42,506 nt of DNA from NZ13-RE01 sp049718665 (GTDB lineage Bacteria; Dictyoglomota; Dictyoglomia; Dictyoglomales; Dictyoglomaceae): contig JBNARO010000017.1 of assembly GCA_049718665.1 (NCBI GenBank), forward strand, positions 1-42,506. Reading direction: 5' to 3'. Position numbers and translations under genes: made by a program. This document shows, one piece after another, positions 16,180 through 26,100 of the stretch; the first letter of the stretch is position 1, and each line of letters opens with the position of its first letter. The notes beneath the pieces were generated by a model. It was not told the DNA's origin, did no database searches, and was given only the letters and a program-made list of their open reading frames with translations.

Positions 16180-17172
16180 ATGAAAGAAAAAATTTTTGAG
16201 AAATCTTCAAGTCAACTTTTTAGATTTCAAAGAATTCAGGAAATTGGAATTTTAATGATTTTATTTGTACTATGCCTCTTTTTAAGTATTGCTACTCCTA
16301 CATTCCTAACATCTACAAACATCTTTAATATTCTTCGAGCTTTTTCTTGGATTGCTATAAGCGCTTTTGGAATTAGTATGGTTATTATTACAGGAGGAAT
16401 AGACTTATCTGTAGGCTCTGTAATGGCACTTTCTGGATTGATTACTGCAATGATGCTTAAGGAAAATTTAGGAGATTTCTTATCAATTTTAGGTGGATTA
16501 CTTATTGGAGCTTTTGTAGGGTTTATAAATGGGCTTTTAGTTAGCAAAACGAATCTTCCTCCTTTTGTGGCGACCTTAGGAACTATGAGTATTGCGCGAG
16601 GATTTTGCTATGGATTAACAGGAGGATGGCCTGTGAGAGAACTGCCTCGAAGTTTTATGTTTTGGGGACAATATGATGTCCCTATCTTAGGAGTCGGAAT
16701 TCCCCTTCCTGTTATTATTATGATTATACTTGGAGTTATTGTCTCTCTTTTCTTAAATCGAACTGTTTGGGGATATAGAATTTATGCAGTAGGTGGAAAT
16801 GAACAAGCAGCTCGTCTTTCTGGTATAAATACGGAAAGAATAAAACTCTTGGTTTATACTCTCTGTGGATTTTTAACTGCTATTGGAGGTCTTTTAATGA
16901 CTGCAAGACTTGGAGTTGCTGCTCCTACAGCTGCCTTAGGTTATGAATTGGATATTATTGCTGCAGCAGTAATTGGAGGAACATCTCTAACTGGAGGTGA
17001 AGGAACTATATTAGGAGTACTTATTGGGGCTGCTATAATGCAAGTCTTGAGAACAGGGATGGTTCTTCTTGGATTTCCTGCATATTGGCAACCTTCAGCT
17101 ATTGGGGCAATTATTATTTTAGCTATAATATTTGATCAATATAGGAAAAAAAGAATAGGTTTAATTCGGTAA
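16180..17172 (+). CDS. Sugar ABC transporter permease (RbsC/XylH-like)
   Basis: This 330-residue permease has about nine to ten hydrophobic segments and the branched-chain/ribose permease fold. Typical strings: ITGGIDLSVGSVMALSG, NGLLVSKTNLPPFVATLGTM, YAVGGNEQAARLSGIN and ITAAVIGG-type segment IIAAAVIGGTSLTGGEGT. It carries the sugar across the inner membrane with the upstream ATPase. AGGAGGG lies just before the ATG. It is the only permease in the operon and probably forms a homodimer. Confidence 0.92.
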   Translation: MKEKIFEKSSSQLFRFQRIQEIGILMILFVLCLFLSIATPTFLTSTNIFNILRAFSWIAISAFGISMVIITGGIDLSVGSVMALSGLITAMMLKENLGDFLSILGGLLIGAFVGFINGLLVSKTNLPPFVATLGTMSIARGFCYGLTGGWPVRELPRSFMFWGQYDVPILGVGIPLPVIIMIILGVIVSLFLNRTVWGYRIYAVGGNEQAARLSGINTERIKLLVYTLCGFLTAIGGLLMTARLGVAAPTAALGYELDIIAAAVIGGTSLTGGEGTILGVLIGAAIMQVLRTGMVLLGFPAYWQPSAIGAIIILAIIFDQYRKKRIGLIR

Positions 17173-17196
17173 TTAAGTATCTTAAGGGAGGGAAAG

Positions 17197-18615
17197 ATGG
17201 GATTAAGGGGAGATTTGTTGAGTTTGCCTTTATGGGAGGTTCTCCAACTTCTTTCTTCTGGAAGAAAAACTGGTAAATTTCAAGTAGAAGATAGAGAGAA
17301 GAAAGCAGAAGTGTTTTTTAAAGACGGAAAAATTGTTTATGCAAAGATGGGACTTTTAGAAAATATTGATGCTTTGTTAGATTTAGCTTTATGGGATAAA
17401 GGAAATTTTATTTTTCTTCCAGAAGAAAAGGTACCAACTTCTGATTTAAATTTAGATCCCTTTGAGATATTAATAACCTCTGCTAAATATATAGACCTTA
17501 TGGAATATTTAGGAGATGTTATTCTTCTTCCCGTAAGAATTGACGACTTAGCTTTAGAAGAAGAGGTAGTAAGTTCCCTCTTTGATGGTCTGAAAAGGGT
17601 AAGGAATGTAGTTGAAGAAAGTCCTTTAGGAAAAGTAAAAACTTTAGAATTAGTTAGAAAACTTATAAAGGAGGAAAAGCTTTTAAGAATAAATGAGGAT
17701 ATAAAATTATTTTGGTTATACGTTTTTTGGAGATACTGGCTTCATTCTTTGAAAGAATATCCAAAGATAGCTGTTAGTGAAAGATATATTAAAAGAGAAT
17801 GGCAAAACTTTATAAATAAAAGAGAAGAGAAAATAAAGTCAATCTTTGAGAATATAACTTCTAATGAAAAGGTCCCATGGTATTATTTTTATAGACACAT
17901 GCAAGAGTATTCTTCTGAAGTAATAGAGAAGTTTTCACGAGAAGCAATAAGATTTCTTTTTTACTTAGGTAGAACAAGAGTAGATATGGTTCTTGATGCA
18001 GCAAGAGCTTTTGAAGTACTTGATTTTATAGAGGAAAACCTAAATAATATTTTTCTTTTTGTAGGAAAATATGAAACTTTTGAAGAAGAATTTTTCTCTT
18101 GGTTCTTTGATGGAGAGAAAACTTTAAAGGAAATTCTTGATAATTCTATTTTTGAAAAAGTTAAGACTCAAAATATTCTTGGGAAGTTATTAACAGATAA
18201 AAAGGTTGTTTCTTTTGAAAAAGATATAAAATTGGCAGAAATTTTTACTTTTTGGAGATTTTGGATGGAGATTAATAAGAGATATAAGGAACAAAATATA
18301 GGACAAAAATTAGAAAATGCTTGGCAAGAGTTCATTGAGAATAATATTCAAGAGGTAAAATATATCTTTGAAAATTTAGTAGGTAATTTGAAACCTTATT
18401 GGCCTTACTTTTATAAAAATCTCTCTAAATATACTGAGGAGGAAATGAAAGGATTTATAAAAAACTCTGTAGATGTTATTTATAAGGTTGGAGAAGAAAA
18501 TTTAGAGCGTCAAGTATTAGAAAATATATGGGAAGAATCATTAAAAGCTCTAAGAAAATTTCCACTATTTGAAAGTTTGGAAATGTTATACATTAGAGAA
18601 AAAGGCAAAATTTAG
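17197..18615 (+). CDS. DUF4388 (PATAN-like) N-terminal domain protein with duplicated C-terminal module
   Basis: This is a 472-residue soluble protein of unknown function. Residues 1 to about 105 match the DUF4388 domain: LRGDLLSLPLWEVLQLLSS, TGKFQV, FFKDGKIVYAKMG and LWDKGNFIFLPE. In other bacteria this domain accompanies signalling proteins and GTPases. The rest is an internal duplication, with residues about 126-260 and 300-435 aligning: LFDGLKRVRNVVE with FFDGEKTLKEILD, FWRYWLHSLKEYP with FWRFWMEINKRYK, and SIFENITSN...YYFYRHM with YIFENLVGN...PYFYKNL. No signal or membrane segment is present. It starts 24 bases after the permease, likely as the last gene of the sugar operon. Its stop codon interlocks with that of the pseudogene on the other strand. 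Confidence 0.75.
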   Translation: MGLRGDLLSLPLWEVLQLLSSGRKTGKFQVEDREKKAEVFFKDGKIVYAKMGLLENIDALLDLALWDKGNFIFLPEEKVPTSDLNLDPFEILITSAKYIDLMEYLGDVILLPVRIDDLALEEEVVSSLFDGLKRVRNVVEESPLGKVKTLELVRKLIKEEKLLRINEDIKLFWLYVFWRYWLHSLKEYPKIAVSERYIKREWQNFINKREEKIKSIFENITSNEKVPWYYFYRHMQEYSSEVIEKFSREAIRFLFYLGRTRVDMVLDAARAFEVLDFIEENLNNIFLFVGKYETFEEEFFSWFFDGEKTLKEILDNSIFEKVKTQNILGKLLTDKKVVSFEKDIKLAEIFTFWRFWMEINKRYKEQNIGQKLENAWQEFIENNIQEVKYIFENLVGNLKPYWPYFYKNLSKYTEEEMKGFIKNSVDVIYKVGEENLERQVLENIWEESLKALRKFPLFESLEMLYIREKGKI

Positions 18616-19235
18616 CTTATGGCATACTGCATAATCTTTTCCTGAGTAGCCTCTTCCTTCTTAAATTCTGTGGTTATTCTTCCCTTTGAGACTACTAATA
18701 TTCTATCAGAAAGAGAAAGGATTTCAGGAAGTTCTGAGAATATAAGAATTATACTTATACCTTCCTTTGCTAATTCATCAATTAAGCTATGAATCTCTGC
18801 TTTTGCTCCTACATCAATACCTCTTTGCGACCACTACTTTTTGTTGATTTCCTCCTGATAAATTGTTTACTTTTTCACATGTAAGCTCTCCTACTCTTTG
18901 TCCATCCCTTAAGACTACAATACGATCTGCTATTAAGAATACCTCTTCTAAACGATGAGTAATAAATATTATAGAAATGCCCTCTCTTTTTAGCTTTATC
19001 ATAATATCAAAAGTCTTTCTATTTCATTTCCTGCTAAAGCAGATGTGGGCTCATCCATAATAATAAGTTCAGATTTTAATGCTAATGCTTTTACAATCTT
19101 CACTATTTGTTGTTGAGCTACTGTCAAATCTTTTACCATGGTATCTGGTGATATATTTAATCCAACTATATCTAATAATTTTTGAGCTTCTTCAAAAGCC
19201 CTTTTAAAATCAAAAACTTTTACAAAAGTTCCCCT
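18612..19235 (-). pseudogene. Decayed sugar ABC transporter ATPase (RbsA-like)
   Basis: On the minus strand three pieces of a RbsA-type ATPase lie in order but in different frames. Piece A (from about 19235) has VKDLTVAQQQIVKIVKALAL and LIIMDEPTSALAG. Loss of one T in a run of Ts near 19005 then shifts the frame. Piece B (18814-19002) has SIIFITHRLEEVFLIADR, jumps straight from the end of domain 1 to domain 2 NNLSGGNQQKVVVAK, then stops. Piece C has RGIDVGAKAEIHSLIDEL to EEATQEKIMQYAIS and its own stop. Walker A of domain 1, most of domain 2 and its Walker B (about 16 codons) are deleted. It resembles but is not a recent copy of the ATPase at 14651. No binding-protein or permease remnant could be recognised beside it. 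Confidence 0.88.
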
Positions 19236-19501
19236 TTAAGAATGTTTTAAAAATTGTATGTTTGTTTTATATTTCCAAATTTTGTAAAGCTTATTCCTAC
19301 ATGAATACCTTTTTGCGGACTCTCTTAACTCATTCTTTACTTCCTTCCTAAATGTCTCTTTTATCTTTATTACCCGCTTTAATCCTTATTTCCTTATGAA
19401 AATTACAAATTCTTTCCTTATCTTCAAGATCTCTGAATGATAAACAATAAGATATCAGGATAAGATTTTGGCATATATTCTATCCATAATTACTCACTTC
19501 C
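19236..19501 (-). other. Degenerate non-coding stretch, possible gene remnant
   Basis: No intact gene is present between the pseudogene and pheA. On the minus strand an ATG after an AGGAAGTGAG-like site (near 19492) opens a frame that stops after ten codons. Short open pieces continue in other frames, for example SFRDLEDKERICNFHKEI and FRKEVKNELRES. This looks like a broken small gene, but I do not recognise it. It may belong to the same lost operon as the ATPase pseudogene. Confidence 0.3.
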
Positions 19502-19529
19502 TTTGAATTAAATTTTTCTCTCCTATACT
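19502..19529 (+). promoter_or_regulatory. Possible promoter of pheA
   Basis: TTTGAA (19502-19507) and TATACT (19524-19529) are 16 bases apart. The leader to the pheA ATG would be about 50 bases. The match is modest. Confidence 0.35.
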
Positions 19530-19587
19530 CTTGTGTTTTTTAAAATTCTTCTTTAAAATTTATGGAAAATTTTAGGGGGAGAAAAAC

Positions 19588-20667
19588 ATGAAAGAAGATT
19601 TGGAAAAATTAAGAAAAGAGATAGATGAGATTGATAAAAAGATATTAGAACTCATAAATAAAAGAGCGTCTTTAGCTTTAGAGATTGGAAGAATTAAAAA
19701 GGAAAATAATATCTCTTATTTTGATCCTCTTAGAGAAAAAGAAATTCTTGAAAGATTAGAAAAATTAAATAATGGTCCTCTTTCTTCTGAAGCAATAATT
19801 AATATTTTTAGAGATATTATTAGCTATATTAGGGAGATAGAAAAGGAATTAAAAATTGGATTCTTAGGGCCAGAAGGAACTTTTACTCATCAAGCTGCTT
19901 TAAAATTTTTTGGAAAAGGCGGAAACTTTATTCCTTTCTCTACAGTGGAAAATGTTTTCCAAGCTATGGAAAATAATGAAATTGATTATGGGGTTGTTCC
20001 TATTGAAAATTCCTTAGAAGGAACTGTGGGAACCACCATGGATCTCTTAGTAGAGACAACCCTTAAAGTAGTAGGAGAAATATATTTACCTATTCAGCAT
20101 TGTTTATTATCCTTAGGAGATTCCTTAGACAAGATTGAAAGGGTGTACTCTCACCCTCAAGCTTTAGCTCAATGTAGAAGATGGCTTAGAGAAAATCTTC
20201 CAAAAGCTCAGGAAATTTCTACCAATAGTACCACTCATGGAGCATTTTTAGCAAAAGAAGATCCAAATGGAGCAGCTATAGCAAGTTCTTTAGCAGGAGA
20301 AATTTTTGGATTAAAAATTTTAGCAAAAAACATTCAAGATAACTGGTATAATAGAACTCGTTTTCTTGTTTTAGGAAGGGAAAAATTAAAACCTTCAGGA
20401 AAAGATAAGACCTCTATAATTTTTACTGTTAAACATCAAGCGGGAGCTCTTTTTAAAGCCTTAAAGCCTCTTCATGATTTTAATATCAATATGACCCTTA
20501 TTCAATCGAGACCTGTAAAGTCTTCCCCTTTTCAGTATCTATTTTTTGTGGATTTCCAAGGGCATTATGAGGAAGAGAGAGTAAAGAAAGCTTTAGAATT
20601 ACTGAGGGAAGAATGCTTATCTTTTAAAATATTAGGTTCTTATCCTGAAGCAGATAATAATTTTTGA
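19588..20667 (+). CDS. pheA: Bifunctional chorismate mutase/prephenate dehydratase (P-protein)
   Basis: This 359-residue fusion performs two steps toward phenylalanine: chorismate to prephenate, then prephenate to phenylpyruvate. Residues 1 to about 88 are the AroQ mutase (LRKEIDEIDKKILELINKR, GRIKKE). Residues about 92-270 are the dehydratase (IGFLGPEGTFTHQAA, VPIENSLEGTVG, NSTTHGAFLA, and the catalytic TRF in YNRTRFLVLG). The tail is an ACT domain with HQAGALFKAL and QSRPVKS, the positions of the phenylalanine-sensing GAL and ESRP motifs, so feedback inhibition by phenylalanine is likely. ATG 19588 follows GGGGGAG. It stands before, but has a separate leader from, the arginine genes. Confidence 0.95.
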   Translation: MKEDLEKLRKEIDEIDKKILELINKRASLALEIGRIKKENNISYFDPLREKEILERLEKLNNGPLSSEAIINIFRDIISYIREIEKELKIGFLGPEGTFTHQAALKFFGKGGNFIPFSTVENVFQAMENNEIDYGVVPIENSLEGTVGTTMDLLVETTLKVVGEIYLPIQHCLLSLGDSLDKIERVYSHPQALAQCRRWLRENLPKAQEISTNSTTHGAFLAKEDPNGAAIASSLAGEIFGLKILAKNIQDNWYNRTRFLVLGREKLKPSGKDKTSIIFTVKHQAGALFKALKPLHDFNINMTLIQSRPVKSSPFQYLFFVDFQGHYEEERVKKALELLREECLSFKILGSYPEADNNF

Positions 20668-20721
20668 ATTTAAGAATTTATTACTTTAACAGAATAAATT
20701 CCAATTTTCTATTGTTTATAG

Positions 20722-20727
20722 TATAAT
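20722..20727 (+). promoter_or_regulatory. -10 element upstream of argG
   Basis: A consensus TATAAT sits 33 bases before the argG ATG in the 93-base gap after pheA; the -35 region (TTCCAA, 17 bases upstream) is poor. A regulator-dependent promoter is possible. I saw no clear ArgR-box pair and no GGAA-N6-TTCC site. Confidence 0.5.
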
Positions 20728-20760
20728 TTTTCAAATTAATTAGTAGGAGGATAAGGGAAA

Positions 20761-21948
20761 ATGGAAAAAGTTGTATTAGCTTATTCGGGAGGTTTAGATA
20801 CCTCTGTAGCTATAAAGTGGTTGAATCAAAAATATGGGATGGAAGTAATTACTTTAACTGTAGATGTGGGACAAAGAGTAAATCTTAATGAAGTAAAAGA
20901 AAAGGCTGAGAAGTTGGGAGTTAAAAAAGCATATGTATGGGATTTGAAAGAGGAGTTTGTTAATGAATATATTCTTCCTGCTTTAAAAGCAAATGCCCTT
21001 TATGAAGGGGCTTATCCTTTATCTACCGCTCTTTCGAGACCATTAATTGCAAAATATTTAGTAAAAGTAGCAAGAGAAAATAATGCAAAATATGTAGCTC
21101 ATGGATGTACAGGAAAAGGAAATGATCAAGTGAGGTTTGATATTGCTGTAAAATCTTTAGCTCCTGATCTTGAAGTTATAGCTCCAGTAAGGGAATGGAA
21201 TTTTACAAGAGAAGAAGAAATAGAATATGCAAAGGAAAACAATATACCTATTCCTGTTACGAAAGAAAACCCATATAGTATTGATGAAAACCTTTGGGGA
21301 AGGAGTATTGAGGGAGGAATTCTTGAAGACCCGTGGATAGAACCCCCAGAAGATGTTTTTGTCTGGACAAAAATAAAGCCTAATCTTCCTGTAAGATATA
21401 TGGAAATATCTTTTGAAGAAGGAATACCTGTAGAGTTAGACGGAGAAAGGATGTCTCCTCTTAAGATTATTGAAAGTATTAATAAAATAGCGGGAGAATA
21501 TGGAATAGGAAGAATAGATCATATTGAAAATAGATTAGTAGGGATAAAGACAAGAGAAGTATATGAAGCTCCCTCTGCTCTTATTCTTATTAAGGCTCAC
21601 GAGGCTATAGAGAGTTTAGTCCATCATAGAGAACTTACCCATTTTAAGAAAATAATAGAGGAGAAATATTCTCAATTAATCTATTCTGGATTATGGTTTG
21701 ATCCGTTAAGGGAGGCAATTCAAAGTTTTGTAGAAAAAACTCAGGAGAGGGTAACTGGTAAAGTAAGAGTTAAGTTAAACTATGGAAGCTTTACTATTGT
21801 AGGGAAATATTCTCCTTATTCTTTATATGATTATGATTTGGCAACTTATGATAGAAAAAGTTCTTTTTCCACAGAATCTGCTGTAGGATTTATTAAACTA
21901 TTTGGTTTACCTTCTTATTTATATGCTCAAAAGGGGGTGCAAAGATAA
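20761..21948 (+). CDS. argG: Argininosuccinate synthase
   Basis: This 395-residue enzyme joins citrulline and aspartate with ATP to form argininosuccinate. The ATP pyrophosphatase P-loop SGGLDTS is at residues 9-15. AYPLSTALSRPLIAK, HGCTGKGNDQVRF and ENLWGRSIEGGILEDPW are all ArgG hallmarks. Length is typical (about 400). GTAGGAGGATAAGG provides the ribosome site. carA follows after a 68-base gap with its own promoter, and argH lies further along, so arginine synthesis is the clear role. Confidence 0.97.
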   Translation: MEKVVLAYSGGLDTSVAIKWLNQKYGMEVITLTVDVGQRVNLNEVKEKAEKLGVKKAYVWDLKEEFVNEYILPALKANALYEGAYPLSTALSRPLIAKYLVKVARENNAKYVAHGCTGKGNDQVRFDIAVKSLAPDLEVIAPVREWNFTREEEIEYAKENNIPIPVTKENPYSIDENLWGRSIEGGILEDPWIEPPEDVFVWTKIKPNLPVRYMEISFEEGIPVELDGERMSPLKIIESINKIAGEYGIGRIDHIENRLVGIKTREVYEAPSALILIKAHEAIESLVHHRELTHFKKIIEEKYSQLIYSGLWFDPLREAIQSFVEKTQERVTGKVRVKLNYGSFTIVGKYSPYSLYDYDLATYDRKSSFSTESAVGFIKLFGLPSYLYAQKGVQR

Positions 21949-21950
21949 TT

Positions 21951-21979
21951 TTGCTAAAATTTATCTTTCAAGGTATAAT
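21951..21979 (+). promoter_or_regulatory. Promoter of carAB-argH-bioY
   Basis: TTGCTA at 21951-21956 and TATAAT at 21974-21979 are exactly 17 bases apart, starting two bases after the argG stop. The leader is about 30 bases. A TGCTAAAAT extended -10 overlaps the -35 and could give a second start upstream. Confidence 0.7.
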
Positions 21980-22016
21980 TCTCAAAAGTAAATGGAAAAT
22001 CAAAGGAGAATAAAAA

Positions 22017-23093
22017 ATGGGGTCTAAGGAGGCTATATTAGTTTTAGAAACCGGACATAGTTTTATAGGAGAAAGTTTTGGGGTTGATGGGGAGAGTTAT
22101 GGAGAAATTGTTTTTAATACCAGCATGGTAGGTTATCCTCAAGTTATTACTGATCCCTCTTACGCAAATCAAATAATTGTTTTTTCTTATCCTCTTATTG
22201 GAAATTATGGGATAGACATAAAAAGATTAGAAAGCGAAAGATCTTTTTGTAAGGGAGTAGTAGCAAGGGAGTTTAATGATTATAAATTTCACTGGGATAG
22301 TCCCATTTCTTTAAAGGAATTTTTTTATCAGCAAAATATAGTTGCTATTCATAAAGTTGATACAAGAAAAATAGTAAAAGAGATTAGAAAATTTGGTACC
22401 ATGAAAGCAATAATCTCCACAAAAGAAAGTGATCCTTTTGTTCTTGCAAAAAAATTAGAAAGGCTTGATTTTAATTATTTAGATTTAGTGAGAAGAGTAA
22501 CTACAACAGTTCCTTATGAGCTAAATCCTGAAGGGAAAAAAAGAATTGCTCTCTTAGATTTTGGAGTAAAAAGAGGAATAATAAGGGAACTTTTAAAGTA
22601 CAATCTAAGGATAAAAGTTTTTCCTGCATGGAGCTCTTTTGAGGATATAAAAAGTTTTAATCCTGATGGAATAGTCCTTTCCAACGGTCCAGGGGATCCT
22701 ACGAATGTTCCCTATGCTCAGGAGACTATTAGGAAAATCCTTACTTTAGAAAAGCCTATTTTAGGTATATGTCTTGGAATTCAATTATTAGCTTTAAGTT
22801 TGGGGGCAAGAACTTTTAAGCTTAAGTTTGGACATAGAGGAGCAAATCATCCTGTAAAGGATGTAGAAACAGGGAGAGTTTATATAACCTCTCAAAACCA
22901 TAGCTATGCAGTAAGAGAAGATACTTTACCCTCAGGATTCAAAGTATGGTTTTATAATCTAAACGATGGAACGTTAGAAGGAATAAAGCATAATAACTTT
23001 CCCTTACTTGCTGTTCAATTTCATCCTGAGGCATCCCCAGGTCCTCAGGATACTAAGTTTATTTTTAATGAGTTTTATAATTTGTTAGATTGA
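22017..23093 (+). CDS. carA: Carbamoyl-phosphate synthase small subunit (glutaminase)
   Basis: This 358-residue glutamine amidotransferase subunit releases ammonia from glutamine for CarB. The N-terminal half shows LETGHSFIGESFG and FNTSMVGYPQVITDPSYANQ. The class-I glutaminase domain shows SNGPGDP, the catalytic cysteine in LGICLGIQLLALS, and the His/Glu pair in QFHPEASPGP. AAAGGAG precedes the ATG. The carB gene starts 14 bases after the stop. Placement between argG and argH suggests that its carbamoyl phosphate feeds arginine, although pyrimidines need it too. Confidence 0.96.
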   Translation: MGSKEAILVLETGHSFIGESFGVDGESYGEIVFNTSMVGYPQVITDPSYANQIIVFSYPLIGNYGIDIKRLESERSFCKGVVAREFNDYKFHWDSPISLKEFFYQQNIVAIHKVDTRKIVKEIRKFGTMKAIISTKESDPFVLAKKLERLDFNYLDLVRRVTTTVPYELNPEGKKRIALLDFGVKRGIIRELLKYNLRIKVFPAWSSFEDIKSFNPDGIVLSNGPGDPTNVPYAQETIRKILTLEKPILGICLGIQLLALSLGARTFKLKFGHRGANHPVKDVETGRVYITSQNHSYAVREDTLPSGFKVWFYNLNDGTLEGIKHNNFPLLAVQFHPEASPGPQDTKFIFNEFYNLLD

Positions 23094-23107
23094 GGGAGTT
23101 GAAATTT

Positions 23108-26100
23108 ATGCCAAAGAAAAAGGAAATAAGAAGAGTCTTAGTTATAGGGTCTGGTCCTATAATAATAGGACAGGCTGCCGAATTTGATTATTCGGGAACT
23201 CAAGCTTGTAAAGCTCTAAAAGAAGAAGGGGTAGAAGTAATTTTAGTAAATTCAAATCCTGCAACTATAATGACAGATTGGGAAATGGCAGATAGAATCT
23301 ATTTAGAACCTTTAATCCCAGAAGTTGTAGAAAGAATTATAGAGAAAGAAAAACCTGACGGAATAATTGCCACCTTAGGGGGACAGACAGGTCTTAATTT
23401 AGCAATGGAACTTGCTTCTTCTGGTGTTTTAGAAAAATATGGGATTCCCCTTTTAGGAGCATCCTTAGAATCTATCAATTTCGCAGAAGATAGGGAAATG
23501 TTCAAAAGAAAGATGGAAGAGATTGGGGAGCCTGTACTAAAAAGCTTAATAGTTCATAATTTAGTAGAAGGAAAATTGGCTTTGGAAGAAATAGGTCTTC
23601 CTTTAGTTATTAGACCTGCATATACCTTAGGTGGTACTGGTGGAGGAATTGTAGAAAGAATTGAAGATTTTGAGAAGGCTCTTTTAAGAAGTTTAAGTCT
23701 TAGCCCTGTAAAACAAGCTCTTTTAGAAAAGAGTGTGGTTGGTTGGAAAGAGATTGAGTTTGAGGTAATGAGAGATGCAAGAGGAAATGTAATAACTATT
23801 TGTAGTATGGAAAATTTTGACCCTATGGGAATTCATACAGGAGATAGCATTGTAGTAGCACCTACTCAAACTTTGAATGATATAGAATATCAGATGTTAA
23901 GAAGTGCATCTTTAAAAATTATAAGTGCGTTAAAAATAGAAGGTGGGTGTAATATTCAATTTGCTTTAAATCCTAAAAATTTAGAATATTATGTTATAGA
24001 AGTAAATCCAAGAGTAAGTAGATCAAGCGCCTTAGCTTCTAAAGCTACGGGATTTCCTATTGCAAGAATTACTGCAAAAATTGCTATAGGTATGACTTTA
24101 GATGAAATTAGAAATCCTGTTACTCAAGAAACTTATGCAGCTTTTGAGCCTACTTTGGATTATGTGGTAGTGAAAATTCCCAGATGGGGATTTGAAAAAT
24201 TTAAAGTAGAAAATAGAACTCTTGGAACTCAAATGCAAGCAACAGGAGAGGTAATGGCGTTAGGAAGGACCTTTGAAGAAGCATTATTGAAAGCTATCCG
24301 TTCCTTAGATGTAGAATTAGGTTTATTCTCTGACAAATTTTCTTATCTTACTGATGAAGAGATAAAATACTATTTAAAAAGACCAGATGATAGACGGCTC
24401 TTTCTTATTGCGGAAGGATTTAGAAGAGGCTTTTCTATAGAGGAAGTTCATGAATTATCAGGAATTGATCTTTTCTTTCTGTCAAAACTTTCTAACCTTG
24501 TGGAACTGTCTTTAAAATATAAAAACAAAACCCTTTTAGAAATCTCGCCTCAAGAATTAAGATACTTAAAAAGTTTGGGATTTGGTGACTATGATCTTTC
24601 CTGTATTCTTAGTGCTACAAAGGAAGAAATATTCCAATATAGAAGAATTCATAAGATTTTCCCTGTTTATAAAACTGTAGATACTTGCGCTGCAGAATTT
24701 TCCGCCCAAACACCTTATTATTACTCTACTTACGAAGAAGAAAATGAGGTTGTAAAAACTCCTCAAAGATCTGTGGTGATATTAGGAAGTGGTCCTATAA
24801 GGATAGGGCAGGGAATAGAATTTGATTATTGTACTGTTCAGGCGGTAAGGTCCATAAAAGAAGAGGGACTTATTTCTGTGATGATAAATAATAATCCAGA
24901 GACTCTTAGTACTGATTTTGATGTCTCAGATAGACTTTATTTTGAGCCTTTAACTACTGAAGATGTCACAAATGTTATGGAACAGGAAGAGCCTTTGGGT
25001 TTTCTTTCTCAATTTGGTGGGCAAACTGCTATAAACCTTTCGAAAAACCTTGTAAAAAGAGGGTTTTATTTGTTAGGAACATCTCAAGAAAGCATAGATC
25101 TTGCAGAAGATAGAGAAAAATTTGATATGGTCCTTCAAGGGTTAAGAATACCAAGACCTAAAGGCTTTTATATTAGGAGTCTTCAAGAGGCAAAAAATGT
25201 GATAGAAAAAATTGGATTTCCTGTTCTTTTAAGACCCTCCTATGTATTAGGAGGAAGGGCAATGCATATAATTTATAATTTAGAGGAACTGGAGAATTAT
25301 TTTAAAAGAAGAGATATAATTCTTCCCCTTTGGATTGATCAATTTATAGTAGGAAAAGAAGCAGAAGTAGATCTTCTTTGTGATGGGGAAGAGGTCTTTA
25401 TTCCTGGAATTATGGAACATATTGAAAGAGCAGGAATTCACTCAGGAGATAGCACTGCAGTTTATCCTCCATATTCTCTTTCTTCAAAGGTCCAGGAAAA
25501 AATTATTGAGTATTCCTATAAAATTGCTTTAGCTTTAAAGATTAGAGGGCTTCTAAATATTCAATTTGTAATCGATAAAAATGACGAAGTATTTGTTTTA
25601 GAGGCAAACCCCAGAGCTTCAAGAACTGTTCCCTTTTTAAGTAAAGCCTTAAAACTTCCTTTAGTAAAATGGGCTACTAAAATTTCCTTAGGTTATAAAA
25701 TTAGAGATTTTGGAATAGAACCTGGTTTATATCCTCCTCCAAAGCATTTTGCAGTTAAAGCACCTGTCTTTTCTTTTACAAAGATTAAATCTGCGGAAAT
25801 TGAATTGGGACCTGAGATGAGATCTACAGGAGAAGTTATGGGGATAGATTATCAATGGGAAAAAGCTCTTTATAAAGCTTTAGTTTCCAGTGGAATAAAA
25901 GTTCCTTTATATGATGGAAAGATTTTCGTCACTACTTATTTTGAGGCACCCTGGGAATATCTTTTAGAAAGAAGGCTTCAACTATATACTATTGATAATT
26001 TATCCAATAGTTCTTTTATTCATATTGATATGGATAAAGATGAAGTGTATACGTTAACTGAAGGAAAATTTGACTTAGTAGTTAGTGTAGGAAAAGATGA

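Noticed and set aside
18612..19002. A short working ABC ATPase on the minus strand
   Set aside because: It lacks Walker A, changes frame at least twice and has internal deletions, so it cannot be functional.
19236..19587. Insertion-sequence remnant as the cause of the degenerate region
   Set aside because: I found no terminal inverted repeats, target duplications or recognisable transposase residues.
20668..20760. Arginine-repressor boxes or an NrpR operator before argG
   Set aside because: I could not find a paired ARG-box-like palindrome or GGAA-N6-TTCC; the region is simply AT-rich.
23090..23107. TTG start extending carB by six residues
   Set aside because: The ATG at 23108 has a proper ribosome site and matches the standard CarB start.
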